64,000 nucleotides of DNA from Prosthecobacter sp. (GCA_030833205.1 JAURHS010000001.1:1-64000); one strand, 5' to 3'. Positions 1-9,583 are shown, counted from the stretch's first letter. The notes: generated from the letters alone by a model not told the origin. Made by a program: numbers and translations.

Positions 1-402
1 CCAGGCCGTGATTTTGCCTTCAGGACCGTAAGTGATCACCCGGCCATCGGCAACGGCAGGCACGGCCCGCGGTCCGGGATCAAACCCAAAGCTGTCCACA
101 TAATCGGTGGGATGACTGCTTTTCCACAGCGCTTTGCCGCTTTCCAGAGCCACCGCCTCGAGAACCATCTCATCGCCCTGCCGCTGCCAAAGCAGGGCCT
201 TGCCGCCAACAATCAGCGCACCAGAAAAACCTGCGCCTGCCTGACGAGTCCACAGCGGCTTGCTCTCTGCGGGCAGGCTGGCAGGCAAACTCTCACTGCC
301 AAGGCCCCGACGCTGCGGACCCAGAAACTGCGGCCAATCCGCGGCCTGCAACGGCCAAATCACTGCCATTGTGAGGAGATAGCGCCGAAGGAAAATTGCC
401 AT
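1..402 (-). CDS. PQQ-like beta-propeller repeat protein, C-terminus beyond the left edge
   Basis: The first 134 codons of a secreted protein read leftwards off the window. The N-terminus (MAIFLRRYLLTMAV...) is a Sec-type leader; a second ATG at 369 would give a shorter leader. The mature part opens with ADWPQFLGP, the WxQF(L/R)GP signature that begins many PVC PQQ-type propellers, and then shows blade-like strands such as ESGKALWK. In the family these are eight-bladed periplasmic propellers, either scaffolds or quinoprotein-like enzymes. No catalytic residues can be judged from this fragment. It is divergently transcribed from the membrane protein at 496 and is a paralogue in type of the propeller at 7241. 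Confidence 0.85.
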   Translation of the reverse strand, partial: MAIFLRRYLLTMAVIWPLQAADWPQFLGPQRRGLGSESLPASLPAESKPLWTRQAGAGFSGALIVGGKALLWQRQGDEMVLEAVALESGKALWKSSHPTDYVDSFGFDPGPRAVPAVADGRVITYGPEGKITAW

Positions 403-495
403 GGGAGAATCAAGCTTATCCGAGTTGCAGACCGATGCAAAACGGCATTTTTCCGGGCTTGCGCGGGCGTGCAGCCCCGCCTCCTTTTTCCGCTC

Positions 496-1875
496 ATGCC
501 CATCGGCCCTCACGACCCTCACCTGCCGACAATCCTGCGGCGGCCCCTGGTTGCTTGGTTGTTGTTGTCGCTGACCCTGGTGCTGCTGGCCACCCTGCTA
601 TTGCCAAGCGCCGAGCGCATCAACCCCACGCAACTCACCCTGGTGGAGGCAGCCCATCTTGAAATGGCGGGGCGGGTGCTCAGCGATTTTCAATCCGACT
701 TTAGCCAAGGTGTTTCCGAGAGCCTGCGCCAGCGCCTGCCCCGACGCTGCGATGGGATTGTGCAGCCGCTGTGGTCATGGCTGGTTGCCTTCTGGCACGA
801 CCCGATGGATGTGGGCCTGACCCTGCAACGAAGTCAGTGGACGCTTTACGGTGCCTCGCTTGCCTTGCTGGCCTGCGTGGGTGTCGTCGGCTGGCGCGGT
901 TTTGGTCTTCTGCCCGCGCTCTGGCTGATGCTGTTTTACGCCAAGGGCGTCGTGCTGCCGCAGCTCACGAGCTTTGGGCCTGCCATTGCCTATCAGGCGG
1001 CGATGTGGCTTCTGTGGTTGGCCTGCCTGCGATGCCTGCGCTGCAACACCCTCTGGAGTTACGGCGTGATCGGTGCCAGCGCCGCCTTGGCATGGTTGCT
1101 GGAGGATCGGCTGGTGTTTTTGTTGCTGGGGGCCTTTGGCATCGCCTCGTCACTGCGAGCCATTTGGGGTTGGGTGCACGAACAACTGCGCCCTCAAGCC
1201 GAACTCAGCGGCTGGCGTTGGAATCATCATCTGCCCGGCCTGTTGCTTTGTGCGGCCTGCTTTGCATTGCCATGCTCGGCGCGTTGGATCGAAGCCAGTC
1301 AATGGTATGGAAACTCGCTTCATAATCTTTGGGATGAAGCGCGCTGGCTGGGCAGCAGTGGCGAGGCGGCTCAATGGCTGCGGGAGCAGGAGAGTCGCTC
1401 CGGTGAGCAACGACCGGCATTGCAACGCCTGCACCTCGACTCCTCACGATTGCTGGATGATATTCCCACCAGTCTCAAGCGACTCGGCAACGGCGCCCGA
1501 ATGCTTCAGGAGCAACTTCATTTGCCTCTGCTTCTTCTCGCGGTTCTGCTGCCCCTGCTGCTGCCAGCATGGGTTGCCACCCGAAGCCGAAGCGAGAATC
1601 ACCTCAAGGTCGTGCTGCAGTGGCACCCAGAGACCCCGAGCCTGATGCTGTTCGCACTTGGCTGCAGTGCCGCATCCTGGTTGCTCTGCTGCTGGGACGC
1701 CCCCGTGATCCCAACCCCAGCACATGCCCTGCTTCTTCCCGCCGCCACCACCTTGCTTTGGGCCATTGAGGGCTGCGTGGACCGCAGCAATACCAGGCAA
1801 CGGCAATTGCTCTGGGCACGGGATGTCCTACTGAGTCTGGGCATGATGCGGGCCCTTGGGTTAACGCAAATTTAG
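496..1875 (+). CDS. Polytopic membrane protein, possibly GT39-like glycosyltransferase
   Basis: The open frame extends upstream, but the divergent propeller gene occupies 1-402, so I place the start at ATG 496 (459 aa). After a short cytoplasmic tail there is a first membrane helix (about residues 18-36), then an extracytoplasmic loop with acidic residues (LVEAAHLEMAG) and the stretch DGIVQPLW, followed by about eight further hydrophobic helices and a soluble loop near residues 290-360. The layout (TM1, acidic loop, many helices) recalls the dolichyl-phosphate-mannose type GT39/ArnT family, but I cannot see a firm family motif. Function is therefore unproven. Confidence 0.7.
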   Translation: MPIGPHDPHLPTILRRPLVAWLLLSLTLVLLATLLLPSAERINPTQLTLVEAAHLEMAGRVLSDFQSDFSQGVSESLRQRLPRRCDGIVQPLWSWLVAFWHDPMDVGLTLQRSQWTLYGASLALLACVGVVGWRGFGLLPALWLMLFYAKGVVLPQLTSFGPAIAYQAAMWLLWLACLRCLRCNTLWSYGVIGASAALAWLLEDRLVFLLLGAFGIASSLRAIWGWVHEQLRPQAELSGWRWNHHLPGLLLCAACFALPCSARWIEASQWYGNSLHNLWDEARWLGSSGEAAQWLREQESRSGEQRPALQRLHLDSSRLLDDIPTSLKRLGNGARMLQEQLHLPLLLLAVLLPLLLPAWVATRSRSENHLKVVLQWHPETPSLMLFALGCSAASWLLCCWDAPVIPTPAHALLLPAATTLLWAIEGCVDRSNTRQRQLLWARDVLLSLGMMRALGLTQI

Positions 1876-1970
1876 AATCTTATTTTGCGTTCATTAGTTT
1901 GCCTTTAGTAATATTTACGGCCCACTAAGGTGCCCCATGCCCTGGCAAGGCCGGGCTCGTGAACCTCCAC

Positions 1971-2768
1971 ATGAGCGTCAGCGCACCGCACTTTATCCTC
2001 TGCTTCGACTTCGACGGCACTCTGATCCACGAGCGCGCAAAGCCTGGAATACACCCCAGACTGCTCGACATGATTGAAGAGCTGCGCCGCAAGGGCGCCG
2101 CCTGGGTCGTCAACACCGGAAGAACCTTGTCGCAAACCCTTGAAGGGTTGGCGCAGCATGGGGTGCGCAGCATTCCTGATTTTATCATCGCCCAGGAATG
2201 CTACATCCATCGCGCAGAAGCTGACGGCCTGTGGAGCGAGCATGAGAGTTGGAACCTGGCAGCGCGCACCGCACATGTAGACTTGATGGCTGGGCAACGC
2301 CCGCTTCTCGACGACATTCGCCGCATGCTTGCCACACAGACTCGGGCCAAGCTCATTGAGGGCGGCCCCGGCGATCTTGGCATCATCGCCAGCAGCCGAG
2401 ATGAGATGAGCGAGATCTGTGATGCCATTGAGCAGCGACGCTTGCAGTGCCCGGATCTTGCCTATCACCGCAACAGTGTCTACCTGCGGTTTTCCCATGC
2501 GCACTACAGCAAGGGCAGCGCCCTGCGCGAGGTGCAGCGCCTCCTGCGCCTAAGCCCGGCGCGCTGCCTCGCCGCCGGTGACAACTACAACGACCTTTCC
2601 ATGCTCAACGCCCAGTGCGCCGCCATGCTTGCCGCACCATCCAATGCCCTGCCGCAGGTCAAACAGCAAGTGCTCAGCCATGGCGGCTATGTGGCCAGCG
2701 CCGAGGCCAGCCTCGGCATGATCGAGGCTCTGCGCCACTTTTTCTACAAGCCGCCCGCCGCAGCTTGA
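1971..2768 (+). CDS. HAD superfamily hydrolase (Cof/sucrose-phosphatase-like, class IIB)
   Basis: A 265-aa cytoplasmic phosphatase. Motif I is FDFDGTL (nucleophile D13, acid/base D15), motif II is NTGRTL, motif III is the Lys of YSKGSAL, and motif IV is AGDNYNDLSML. The KGSAL to GDNYND arrangement is typical of Cof-type and sucrose-6-phosphate phosphatase-like HADs, which use a C2B cap and hydrolyse sugar phosphates. A GTG at 1959 is an alternative start; ATG 1971 leaves the usual short N-terminus before motif I. It ends one base before the convergent pgsA. Substrate unknown. Confidence 0.9.
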   Translation: MSVSAPHFILCFDFDGTLIHERAKPGIHPRLLDMIEELRRKGAAWVVNTGRTLSQTLEGLAQHGVRSIPDFIIAQECYIHRAEADGLWSEHESWNLAARTAHVDLMAGQRPLLDDIRRMLATQTRAKLIEGGPGDLGIIASSRDEMSEICDAIEQRRLQCPDLAYHRNSVYLRFSHAHYSKGSALREVQRLLRLSPARCLAAGDNYNDLSMLNAQCAAMLAAPSNALPQVKQQVLSHGGYVASAEASLGMIEALRHFFYKPPAAA

Positions 2769-2769
2769 G

Positions 2770-3348
2770 TCAGGCGTCATCAAACAGACGGCGATTGCGC
2801 CAAAAATAAGTCAGCCCTGAGAGCAGGGTCAGGAAGGTGGTGACGGCCACCAGGGCAAAGCCCACGCGGGTCTGCAAGGCCGTGCTCTCATACCAGGGGC
2901 GCAGGAAGGAGAAAAGCCATTCGCGGCTGGCTGCCTCGAGCAGGAAATACAGCACCGTGAGAATCTGCCAGAACATCTTGTGCTTGCCCAGGCGCTCGGC
3001 AGCAAGCACCACGCCCTGTTGCGCAGCAATCAGGCGAATGCCGGTCACAAAGAACTCGCGCCCCAAAATGGCGATCGCAATCCAAGCCTTCATCTTGGTG
3101 TTTTCCACCAGCAGGATAAAGGCAGCGGCAATCAGCACCTTGTCGGCAAGGGGATCAAACAGCTTGCCGAAATGCGTCACCAGATTGCGTGCCCGCGCGA
3201 TGCGCCCATCGAGCCAATCCGTGATTGAAGCCAGCGAGAAAATCAGCAGGGCCGCAGTCATCGCATGCCCCCAGGGCAGGTAAAAGCACAGCACAAAAAG
3301 CGCCGTGAGAAACAGGCGCCCGACCGTGAGGCGATTGGGCAAATTCAT
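2770..3348 (-). CDS. pgsA: CDP-diacylglycerol-glycerol-3-phosphate 3-phosphatidyltransferase
   Basis: A 192-aa inner-membrane enzyme that makes phosphatidylglycerol phosphate from CDP-diacylglycerol and glycerol-3-phosphate. The CDP-alcohol phosphotransferase signature is complete: D44, D47-G48, A51-R52, G61, D65 and D69 (D-x2-DG-x2-AR-x8-G-x3-D-x3-D). The N-terminus MNLPNRLTVGR is the conserved PgsA opening, and about five hydrophobic helices follow. Length is normal for the family. It is transcribed in the same direction as the helicase gene, 94 bases downstream of it, and converges with the HAD phosphatase. Confidence 0.96.
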   Translation of the reverse strand: MNLPNRLTVGRLFLTALFVLCFYLPWGHAMTAALLIFSLASITDWLDGRIARARNLVTHFGKLFDPLADKVLIAAAFILLVENTKMKAWIAIAILGREFFVTGIRLIAAQQGVVLAAERLGKHKMFWQILTVLYFLLEAASREWLFSFLRPWYESTALQTRVGFALVAVTTFLTLLSGLTYFWRNRRLFDDA

Positions 3349-3442
3349 GAATGAGCGATGCGCTGTCTGCTCTAGACGGGCAGCGGCGCTGATGTCAAAC
3401 CCGCAGCATAAAAAGTTTTTGGCTGCCAGACTCGTGGCACGC

Positions 3443-5968
3443 CTAGTAAAAACGCACCTTGCCGCGGCGCTGCGCCTGCGTCAGCGGCGGCAGTTGCAGC
3501 GCGAAGAGATGGCGCAGGGCCGGACCATGCTGCTTGAGCATCGCCTTGGCCTGTTCCTGCAGGGCCTGCCAACGCGGCCAGGGATGTCGCGGCGCATGGG
3601 TGATGTGGCGCAGCAGACTCAGCCACTCCACATAGGCGCGCGACACATCACCGGCCGCCACCTCAGCACTGCCGCGAAACATCGCCGCCGCATTCTCACG
3701 CCACAGCCCGCTGAGCACTTCAGCGGCGCCCTCGCCGTAATCCGGGGGCAATCCCTGGTGCAGGTAGCCCTCGTACTGCACAAAGCCAAAGGTGTTGCGG
3801 CAAACGGCCGCCAGGCGCTCCGAGTCACAGGGCGCGCCAAGATCAAAACGGTTGCCACCGCGCAGATTGGCAAGGTGCAGCACCAAATCGGCAATCGCGT
3901 AGCCCTCGTCCTCCAGAGCCGCCACCACCGCCAGGCCCTCGCCGCCTTGGAAAAACGAGAAAATCTCACCGCGACGCGTGGGCACTCCCTTGGCATCCAT
4001 CAAGCCCAAGGCACGCCAGGCGTGCAGCGCCGAGCCCGGCGCAGGCTCAGCGGCTCGCGCACCTGCAGCAGCCGCCGCCTCCTGCTCCAGCACAGCCTTC
4101 ACCGCCACCTGCCTGGTTGGCGCGGGATAAAGATTCACGCCGTGGGCATCGCCGCGCGCAGGCACCTCGGCCTGACTCAAATCCAAGGGCACATGGACCT
4201 GACCGCTGGGACCGATCACCACCGGCAACTGCTCAAGCTTCAAACGCGGGGCAGCACTCATCACCTTTTGCCAAATCGGCTCCAGGGCCTCAGCCAAGGG
4301 AGTTGCCCAGGATTGACGCACCTCCTGCAGTGGCCACAGCGCCGGCGTCTTGGGCAGGCCCAGCAGACGGCGCAGACTGCGCGTGGGCCGCAGCAGCCCT
4401 TCCTGCTCAATCTGGCCCAGCGCAATCTCCAAACCGTAACAGGGCGCGCCAGAGGCCGTGCGCCCAAGACGACAGACACGGCCCAGGCCCTGCGCCAGTT
4501 GCGCCACCCACTGGGGGTCGGACAAGGCATGTCCGAGGCCAGCGCCCTGCCAGCAGCGCGTCTGTGCCAGCGGAAGCCACTGCGCGGGCAGCGCCGGCGC
4601 ACGCACCCACTGGCCTTGTGAGTCCTGCATCTGGGTCTCACTGGCCTCGAGGCCAAACCAGGCCGCGCCTGCCTTGTGCAGCGCACCTTGCAGATTGCCC
4701 TGCGCCTCGGGCAGCAGATGCCCCAGAGGCGGTGGCGTCTTGGCAAAGAGCCGCTGCGCAAAATCCTGCGCCGCCGCAAAGGGATCGCGCCCGGCCAAGG
4801 CCGCGTGCTTCATGATGCGCAGGAAGATTGGCCAGGCCAGCCGCGAGCTGCGATGCAGGCGCGCGGCACGCGCGTCGCGCAGCGAGGGGCTATGCTTGCT
4901 GGTGATGACATCGCCGCGCTCATCCAACCCGCGCCTCCCTGCACGGCCATACATCTGCAACAAATCATCAGGCGCGAGCTTTTGCTGCGCGCCATGCGCA
5001 TCGTAAAAACTCACTGCGGCCACATGCACACTGCGCACGGAAAAATTGATCCCCGCGGCAAGGCCCATGGTGGCCACCACCACGCGCAGCGCGCCCACCT
5101 TGGCCAGCGGTTCGATGACGCCGGCGCGCACGGCATAGGATAGCCCGCTGTGGTGGTAGGCAATGCGCCGCTCCAGCAAGGCCGCCAACTGCCTTCCACA
5201 AAGCGCGCGTTGCTGCGCACTGAGCACCAACGGCTCCCCTGCGGGAAGATCTGCGGCAAGCCGATGGGCAATGCTCTCGGCATCGCGGCGGCGCGGCGAA
5301 AAAATCAGCAGCGGTGCCAAATCCGCCATCAGCACCGCCGCCACCATCTGCGGCCAGAAGTGTTTCATCTGCCGCGACAGGCGCTGGGGCAGGACCTCCC
5401 AGGGCGTTTCCTCAAGCGGCACCGGTCGATGTTCAGTGGCCACCACCTCGACCCTGCGACCCAAACGCTGCAACCACTGCGCCACCTCAGGCGCATTGGC
5501 CACCGATCCACTCAGCAGAAGCAACCGCGTCTCCAGCGGCGCCAAGGCCAGCGCCGCCTCATAGTGCGCGCCGCGCTGCGCATCGGCCACCATCTGGTAC
5601 TCGTCAATCACCAGCAGGGCCGGGCCCTCGCCGCGGATCAAGGATTCCAACTGCGTCTCCAGCGTGGCCACCAGTACCGGCGCATCCACATCCTGCGCCA
5701 AATCGCCGGTGGCAATGCCCACCGGCCATCCCTCCTGCTGCCATTGCGCGTATTTTTCATTGGCCAGCGCCCGCGTGGGTACCGTGTACACCATCTGTCC
5801 GCCAAAGGCACGATGCTGCCAAAGCAACTCAAAGACATAGGTCTTGCCCGCCCCGGTTGGGGCGCTCAGGACGACATCGCAGCCGGCACGCAGGGCCTCC
5901 ACGGCCTGATGCTGCCAAGCATCGGGCAATTTGAGCAGGCCAAGACCCTTCATGACAATGCGCGCCAA
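3443..5968 (-). CDS. DEAD/DEAH-box (Ski2-like superfamily 2) helicase
   Basis: An 841-aa helicase (836 aa if ATG 5953 is used). Walker A is APTGAGKT (residues 36-43), motif Ia PTRALANEKY, and motif II DEYQ (122-125) in place of the usual DEVH/DExH. Motif III is SGSVAN, motif V ATMGLAAGINF, and motif VI QMYGRAGRRG. The motif V/VI wording (LAAGIN, QxxGRAGR) points to the Ski2/Mtr4/Hel308 branch. The C-terminal half (about 400-841) has no motif I recognise and ends in a basic tail. Likely an RNA or DNA unwinding or remodelling enzyme; the substrate is not shown by the sequence. Confidence 0.9.
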   Translation of the reverse strand: MARIVMKGLGLLKLPDAWQHQAVEALRAGCDVVLSAPTGAGKTYVFELLWQHRAFGGQMVYTVPTRALANEKYAQWQQEGWPVGIATGDLAQDVDAPVLVATLETQLESLIRGEGPALLVIDEYQMVADAQRGAHYEAALALAPLETRLLLLSGSVANAPEVAQWLQRLGRRVEVVATEHRPVPLEETPWEVLPQRLSRQMKHFWPQMVAAVLMADLAPLLIFSPRRRDAESIAHRLAADLPAGEPLVLSAQQRALCGRQLAALLERRIAYHHSGLSYAVRAGVIEPLAKVGALRVVVATMGLAAGINFSVRSVHVAAVSFYDAHGAQQKLAPDDLLQMYGRAGRRGLDERGDVITSKHSPSLRDARAARLHRSSRLAWPIFLRIMKHAALAGRDPFAAAQDFAQRLFAKTPPPLGHLLPEAQGNLQGALHKAGAAWFGLEASETQMQDSQGQWVRAPALPAQWLPLAQTRCWQGAGLGHALSDPQWVAQLAQGLGRVCRLGRTASGAPCYGLEIALGQIEQEGLLRPTRSLRRLLGLPKTPALWPLQEVRQSWATPLAEALEPIWQKVMSAAPRLKLEQLPVVIGPSGQVHVPLDLSQAEVPARGDAHGVNLYPAPTRQVAVKAVLEQEAAAAAGARAAEPAPGSALHAWRALGLMDAKGVPTRRGEIFSFFQGGEGLAVVAALEDEGYAIADLVLHLANLRGGNRFDLGAPCDSERLAAVCRNTFGFVQYEGYLHQGLPPDYGEGAAEVLSGLWRENAAAMFRGSAEVAAGDVSRAYVEWLSLLRHITHAPRHPWPRWQALQEQAKAMLKQHGPALRHLFALQLPPLTQAQRRGKVRFY

Positions 5969-6082
5969 GCGGCGAGGGCTGCATAGCGATGGCAGGGCGC
6001 AGACGCAACCGACAAAGCAGGGCGACGGAATGCATTTGCCCGGAAACTCCGGCGGCCTGCGCGGCGTTCTTGACTCTGCGCC

Positions 6083-7201
6083 ATGTTGTCCCCCGTTCGC
6101 CTCCCCCTTCTTGTTCTGGCTTTGTCGCTTCCCTCCCTCGGTCTGCGCGCCGCCGCCGATCTGCAGTCCAGCCTCGACGCCATCCGCGCCGTTGGCCCCG
6201 AGGGCCGAGGCAATGTTGAGGCCTCAGCCGCCTTGAAAACGCTGGTCGCTCAGCAGGCCGCGGAACTGCCTGCCATTCTCAAGGCCATGAACGGGGCCGG
6301 GCCTCTGGCCGAGAACTGGCTGCGCGCTGCCGCCGACACCCTCGCCAAGAAGCATGCCAAGGCCCTGCCTCTTGAAGCACTCGAGAAATTTCTGCGCGAC
6401 ACCAGCAACAGCCCTGCCGCCCGTGTGCTCTGCTACGACCTGCTGCTTGGCGCCCAACCCAAGCGCGCGGCAGCCCTGGCCGACAGCCTGCTGGAGGACC
6501 CCAGCAGTGAGCTGCGCCGCCATCCCGTGGGCAAACTGCTCGAGCAGGGCAATGCGGACTTGGCCGCAGGGCGCAAGGAACAGGCGCTGACCGCTTTTTC
6601 CCAGGCCATGCAAAGCGCCCGCGATGAGGATCAGGTCAAGGAACTGGCCAAGAAACTCAAGGAGCTTGGCAAGCCGGTGGACCTGGCCAAGCACTTCGGC
6701 TTTGTGCGGCAGTGGAAGTTGATTGCGCCCTTCAGCAATGTCGAGCGCCGCGGCTTCGACACCGTGTACCCACCCGAGACCGAGATCCGCACCGACGCCC
6801 AATACGATGGCAAGACCGGCAAGATCGCTTGGAAGGATCACCAAAGCAGCGACGAGTACGGTCAGATCGATTTCAACAAGCCCTTTGGCATGATCAAGGA
6901 AGTCGTGGGCTACGCCTACACCGAGTTTGATGCACCAGAAGCGCTGGAGGCGCAGATTCGGCTGGGCTGCAAGAATGGCTGGAAGATCTGGCTCAACGGC
7001 AAGCTGATCTTTGCCCGCGACGAGTACCATCGCGGCGCCAAGCTCGATCAATACAAGCTGCCCGTGAAGCTGCAGAAGGGCCGCAACACCCTGCTGGTGA
7101 AGTGCTGCCAAAATGAGCAGACCGAGACCTGGACCGTGGAATGGCAATTCCAACTGCGAATCTGTGACGCCACGGGCACCGCTCTGGCCCTGGCCAAATA
7201 A
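6083..7201 (+). CDS. Secreted helical-repeat plus beta-domain protein, unknown function
   Basis: A 372-aa protein with a Sec signal peptide (hydrophobic core to about residue 23, ALGLRAAA cleavage region). Residues 25-200 are alanine-rich helices of HEAT/TPR-like character. Residues 215-365 look like a beta-sandwich: the stretch WKIWLNGKLIFARDEY and then LQKGRNTLLVKCCQNE resembles a jelly-roll pattern common in PVC secreted proteins (a W-x-NG-K-x-I turn followed by a G-x-N-x-LLVK strand). It lies 39 bases upstream of a PQQ propeller in the same direction, so the two are probably co-transcribed and act together in the periplasm. Function unknown. Confidence 0.85.
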   Translation: MLSPVRLPLLVLALSLPSLGLRAAADLQSSLDAIRAVGPEGRGNVEASAALKTLVAQQAAELPAILKAMNGAGPLAENWLRAAADTLAKKHAKALPLEALEKFLRDTSNSPAARVLCYDLLLGAQPKRAAALADSLLEDPSSELRRHPVGKLLEQGNADLAAGRKEQALTAFSQAMQSARDEDQVKELAKKLKELGKPVDLAKHFGFVRQWKLIAPFSNVERRGFDTVYPPETEIRTDAQYDGKTGKIAWKDHQSSDEYGQIDFNKPFGMIKEVVGYAYTEFDAPEALEAQIRLGCKNGWKIWLNGKLIFARDEYHRGAKLDQYKLPVKLQKGRNTLLVKCCQNEQTETWTVEWQFQLRICDATGTALALAK

Positions 7202-7240
7202 GCGCCGACGCGCCCTCTCAACCTCAACGCCCCACCCATC

Positions 7241-8407
7241 ATGCTGCGTCCCCTCCTTGTCCTCTGCACCCTGCTGAGCTCCCTTGCCCAAGCCGATGAT
7301 TGGCTGCAATTCCGCGGCCCCAACGGCGGTGGCGTCAGCCATGAGGCCAAGGCCCCAGGCCCCAAGCTGGAGGTGGGCTGGAGCGCCGAATTGCCTGGCC
7401 GCGGATTGAGCAGCCCGATTGTGGTCGATGGCCGCGTTTATGTCACGGCCAGCAGCGGCCCGGAGCAGGCCAACCTGCATGTGCTCTGCTTTGAGGCCAC
7501 CAGCGGCAAGCCTCTGTGGGAGCGCGTGCTGCGCGCCACCGGCCGCACCATGGCGCACAACAAAACCAGCGTTGCCGCCCCAACGCCATGCAGCGATGGC
7601 AAGTTGATCTATGCGCTGTATTCCTCCAACGACTGCTTTGCCTTTGATCTCGATGGGCAGCTGGTCTGGCTGCGCGGCCTGACTCTGGACTATCCCAACG
7701 CCAGCAACAGCCTGGGCATGTCCTCCTCGCCCGTGGTCATTGCCGAGACCCTCGTGGTGCAGGCGGAGAACGACAGCCAATCGCTGGCCCTTGGCCTGGA
7801 CACGGCCAACGGCGTCAACCGCTGGAAACTGGAACGCCCCAAGGCGGCCAATTGGACCAGCGCCACGGTCTTTGCCAACAGCGTGGCCCTGCAGTCCAGC
7901 GAAGGGCTCACCGGCATCGAGGCGCGCAGCGGCAAGGTGCTGTGGAAATACGGCGACGGCGCCAGCACCATTCCCAGCAGCGCCGTGACTCAGGACGCCA
8001 TCTATGTGCCCTCCAATGGCATCACCGCCCTGCGCCCCGATCAAGGCGCCGTCTCGCAGCTCTGGCGCGCCAATGGCCTGCGCCCTGGCACTGGCAGCCC
8101 GCTGGCCTTGGGCGACAGTCTCTTTGTGCTCAACGGTGCAGGCGTGTTGGTGAAGGCCAGCCTGCAAAATGGCGACGAAGCCTGGAAACTGCGGCTCAAG
8201 GGGCCCTTCAGTGCCTCGCCCGTTGCCGCCGGCCCCTACCTCTACATCACCAGCGAGCGCGGAGATTTCCAGGTCATCGACAGCCGCGCCAAGGAAGGCG
8301 AAGTGGTGCACAGCGTGGCCTTGAAGGACACCGTACTGTGCAGCGCCGCCATCAGCAACGCTGCCGTCTTTGTTCGCAGCGACAAAAAATTGTGGATGCT
8401 GCGCTGA
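7241..8407 (+). CDS. Secreted PQQ-like beta-propeller protein
   Basis: A 388-aa secreted protein. The leader (MLRPLLVLCTLLSSLAQA) is followed by DDWLQFRGPNGGG, the typical N-terminal signature of PVC propellers. Repeated blade motifs follow, for example SGKPLWER, LDGQLVWL, SGKVLWKY and NGDEAWKL, each with the small-x-DG/SGK...W pattern of PQQ repeats (about seven to eight blades). No c-type heme motif or kinase domain is attached, so a scaffold or electron-transfer-independent role is as likely as quinoprotein catalysis. It forms a unit with the gene at 6083 and converges on thiH. Confidence 0.92.
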   Translation: MLRPLLVLCTLLSSLAQADDWLQFRGPNGGGVSHEAKAPGPKLEVGWSAELPGRGLSSPIVVDGRVYVTASSGPEQANLHVLCFEATSGKPLWERVLRATGRTMAHNKTSVAAPTPCSDGKLIYALYSSNDCFAFDLDGQLVWLRGLTLDYPNASNSLGMSSSPVVIAETLVVQAENDSQSLALGLDTANGVNRWKLERPKAANWTSATVFANSVALQSSEGLTGIEARSGKVLWKYGDGASTIPSSAVTQDAIYVPSNGITALRPDQGAVSQLWRANGLRPGTGSPLALGDSLFVLNGAGVLVKASLQNGDEAWKLRLKGPFSASPVAAGPYLYITSERGDFQVIDSRAKEGEVVHSVALKDTVLCSAAISNAAVFVRSDKKLWMLR

Positions 8408-8443
8408 GGCCTGGATGCGTCCTGAGGATGCTGGGCCTGAGAC

Positions 8444-9583
8444 TCAGGCGGCCGCTTCGCCGCCGCTGAGGATTGCCGGGTCCCAGTCTTTCCACACCGG
8501 ATCGAGACCGAGGGCACTAAGCACCTGCGCCACCTCTGCCGGGCTGCGTTCATCGGCGATGTTGAATTGGCCCTCGGCACGCGTTGCCGCGCCCTGCGCC
8601 TCCACGCGCTTGCCGCGCACGGTTTGATGCAGATCCTCGGCCCCTGCACCGGTGTAGCCGCCTGGCTCGGTGTGACTGCCGGCACTCATGCTGGTGACGC
8701 CAAGCGGCGCAAGACGATCGCGCAGGGCCGCAGGCTCGCGGGTGCTCAGCACCACGCCAACCTGCGGGAAAACGATGCGAAAGGCGCAGAGCACCTGCAC
8801 CAGCGCCCAATCCGGGAAACCGTGCGTGGGCGCAAATCCCCCGGCCGCAGGACGCAGGCGCGGAAAGGCCACGGTGAAATGCGCCTTCCAGCAATGCTTC
8901 TGCAGGTATTCCAAATGCGCTCCCAGGCGCAGGGCCTCCAGACGCCAATCCGAGAGCCCGAAGAGCACCCCAAGCCCAATGCGGCGGAAGCCCCCCTCAT
9001 AGGCGCGCAGCGGACAGGCCACGCGCCAGTCGTAGTCCTTCTTCGGGCCGGCCGTGTGCATTTGTGCGTACACCTCGCGGTCATAGGTTTCCTGGTAAAC
9101 CACCAGGCCCTCGGCACCGGCCTCGACCATTTGCGCGTATTCATTGGCCTCCATTGGGCCCACTTCCAGAGCCAGCGTGGGCACCTCAGCACGCAGGGCC
9201 TGCAGGCACTCCTGCAGATAACCGCTGCTGACAAAACGCGGATGCTCGCCAGCCACCAACAGGATGTGGCGGAAGCCCTGCGCCTGCAGATGTCTGGCCT
9301 CGGCCACCACCTGCTCGACGCTGAGCGTGACGCGCAAAATGGCGTGGTTGTCGCGCGAGAAACCGCAGTAGCTGCAGTTGTTGACGCACTCATTGGAAAG
9401 GTACAGCGGCGCAAACATGCGCATCGTGCGACCAAAATTCTGCCGGGTCAGACGCTGGGCCTCGCGCGCCATGGCCTCCAGGCCCGCAGGCCCTGTGGGT
9501 TCAAGCAGCGCATGCAGGCGCTGCATCAACGCGCTTTGACGCTGCGGCAGGGCATCGAGGCTGGCGAGCAATTCCTGAGACAT
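8444..9583 (-). CDS. thiH: 2-iminoacetate synthase (radical SAM, thiazole biosynthesis)
   Basis: A 379-aa radical SAM enzyme that cleaves tyrosine to dehydroglycine for the thiazole ring of thiamine. The cluster motif is CVNNCSYCGF (C66, C70, C73), preceded by the typical ThiH text RLTRQNFGRTMRMFAPLYLSN, of which the FAPLYLSN block is most diagnostic. Downstream, VGPME, YQETYDR and YDWRV are family-typical. ATG 9583 is chosen because the region upstream is not conserved in character; ATG 9598 is possible. No other thi gene (thiG, thiS, thiF) is nearby, so the pathway is dispersed. It shares direction with the HPS-like gene upstream, 146 bases away. Confidence 0.95.
   Translation of the reverse strand: MSQELLASLDALPQRQSALMQRLHALLEPTGPAGLEAMAREAQRLTRQNFGRTMRMFAPLYLSNECVNNCSYCGFSRDNHAILRVTLSVEQVVAEARHLQAQGFRHILLVAGEHPRFVSSGYLQECLQALRAEVPTLALEVGPMEANEYAQMVEAGAEGLVVYQETYDREVYAQMHTAGPKKDYDWRVACPLRAYEGGFRRIGLGVLFGLSDWRLEALRLGAHLEYLQKHCWKAHFTVAFPRLRPAAGGFAPTHGFPDWALVQVLCAFRIVFPQVGVVLSTREPAALRDRLAPLGVTSMSAGSHTEPGGYTGAGAEDLHQTVRGKRVEAQGAATRAEGQFNIADERSPAEVAQVLSALGLDPVWKDWDPAILSGGEAAA

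Noticed and set aside
3305..4621. Plus-strand open frame of 438 codons
   Set aside because: Opposite the helicase gene and pgsA start; no motif, composition of an antisense shadow.
6224..8311. Long minus-strand open frame (695 codons) opposite two plus-strand genes
   Set aside because: It spans two plus-strand genes with signal peptides and recognisable folds; its translation is low-complexity A/G/H/Q-rich, a shadow of high-GC coding.
8435..8449. Palindrome GCCTGAG-A-CTCAGGC as a bidirectional terminator
   Set aside because: Only a one-base loop and no T-run on either side; overlaps the thiH stop codon.
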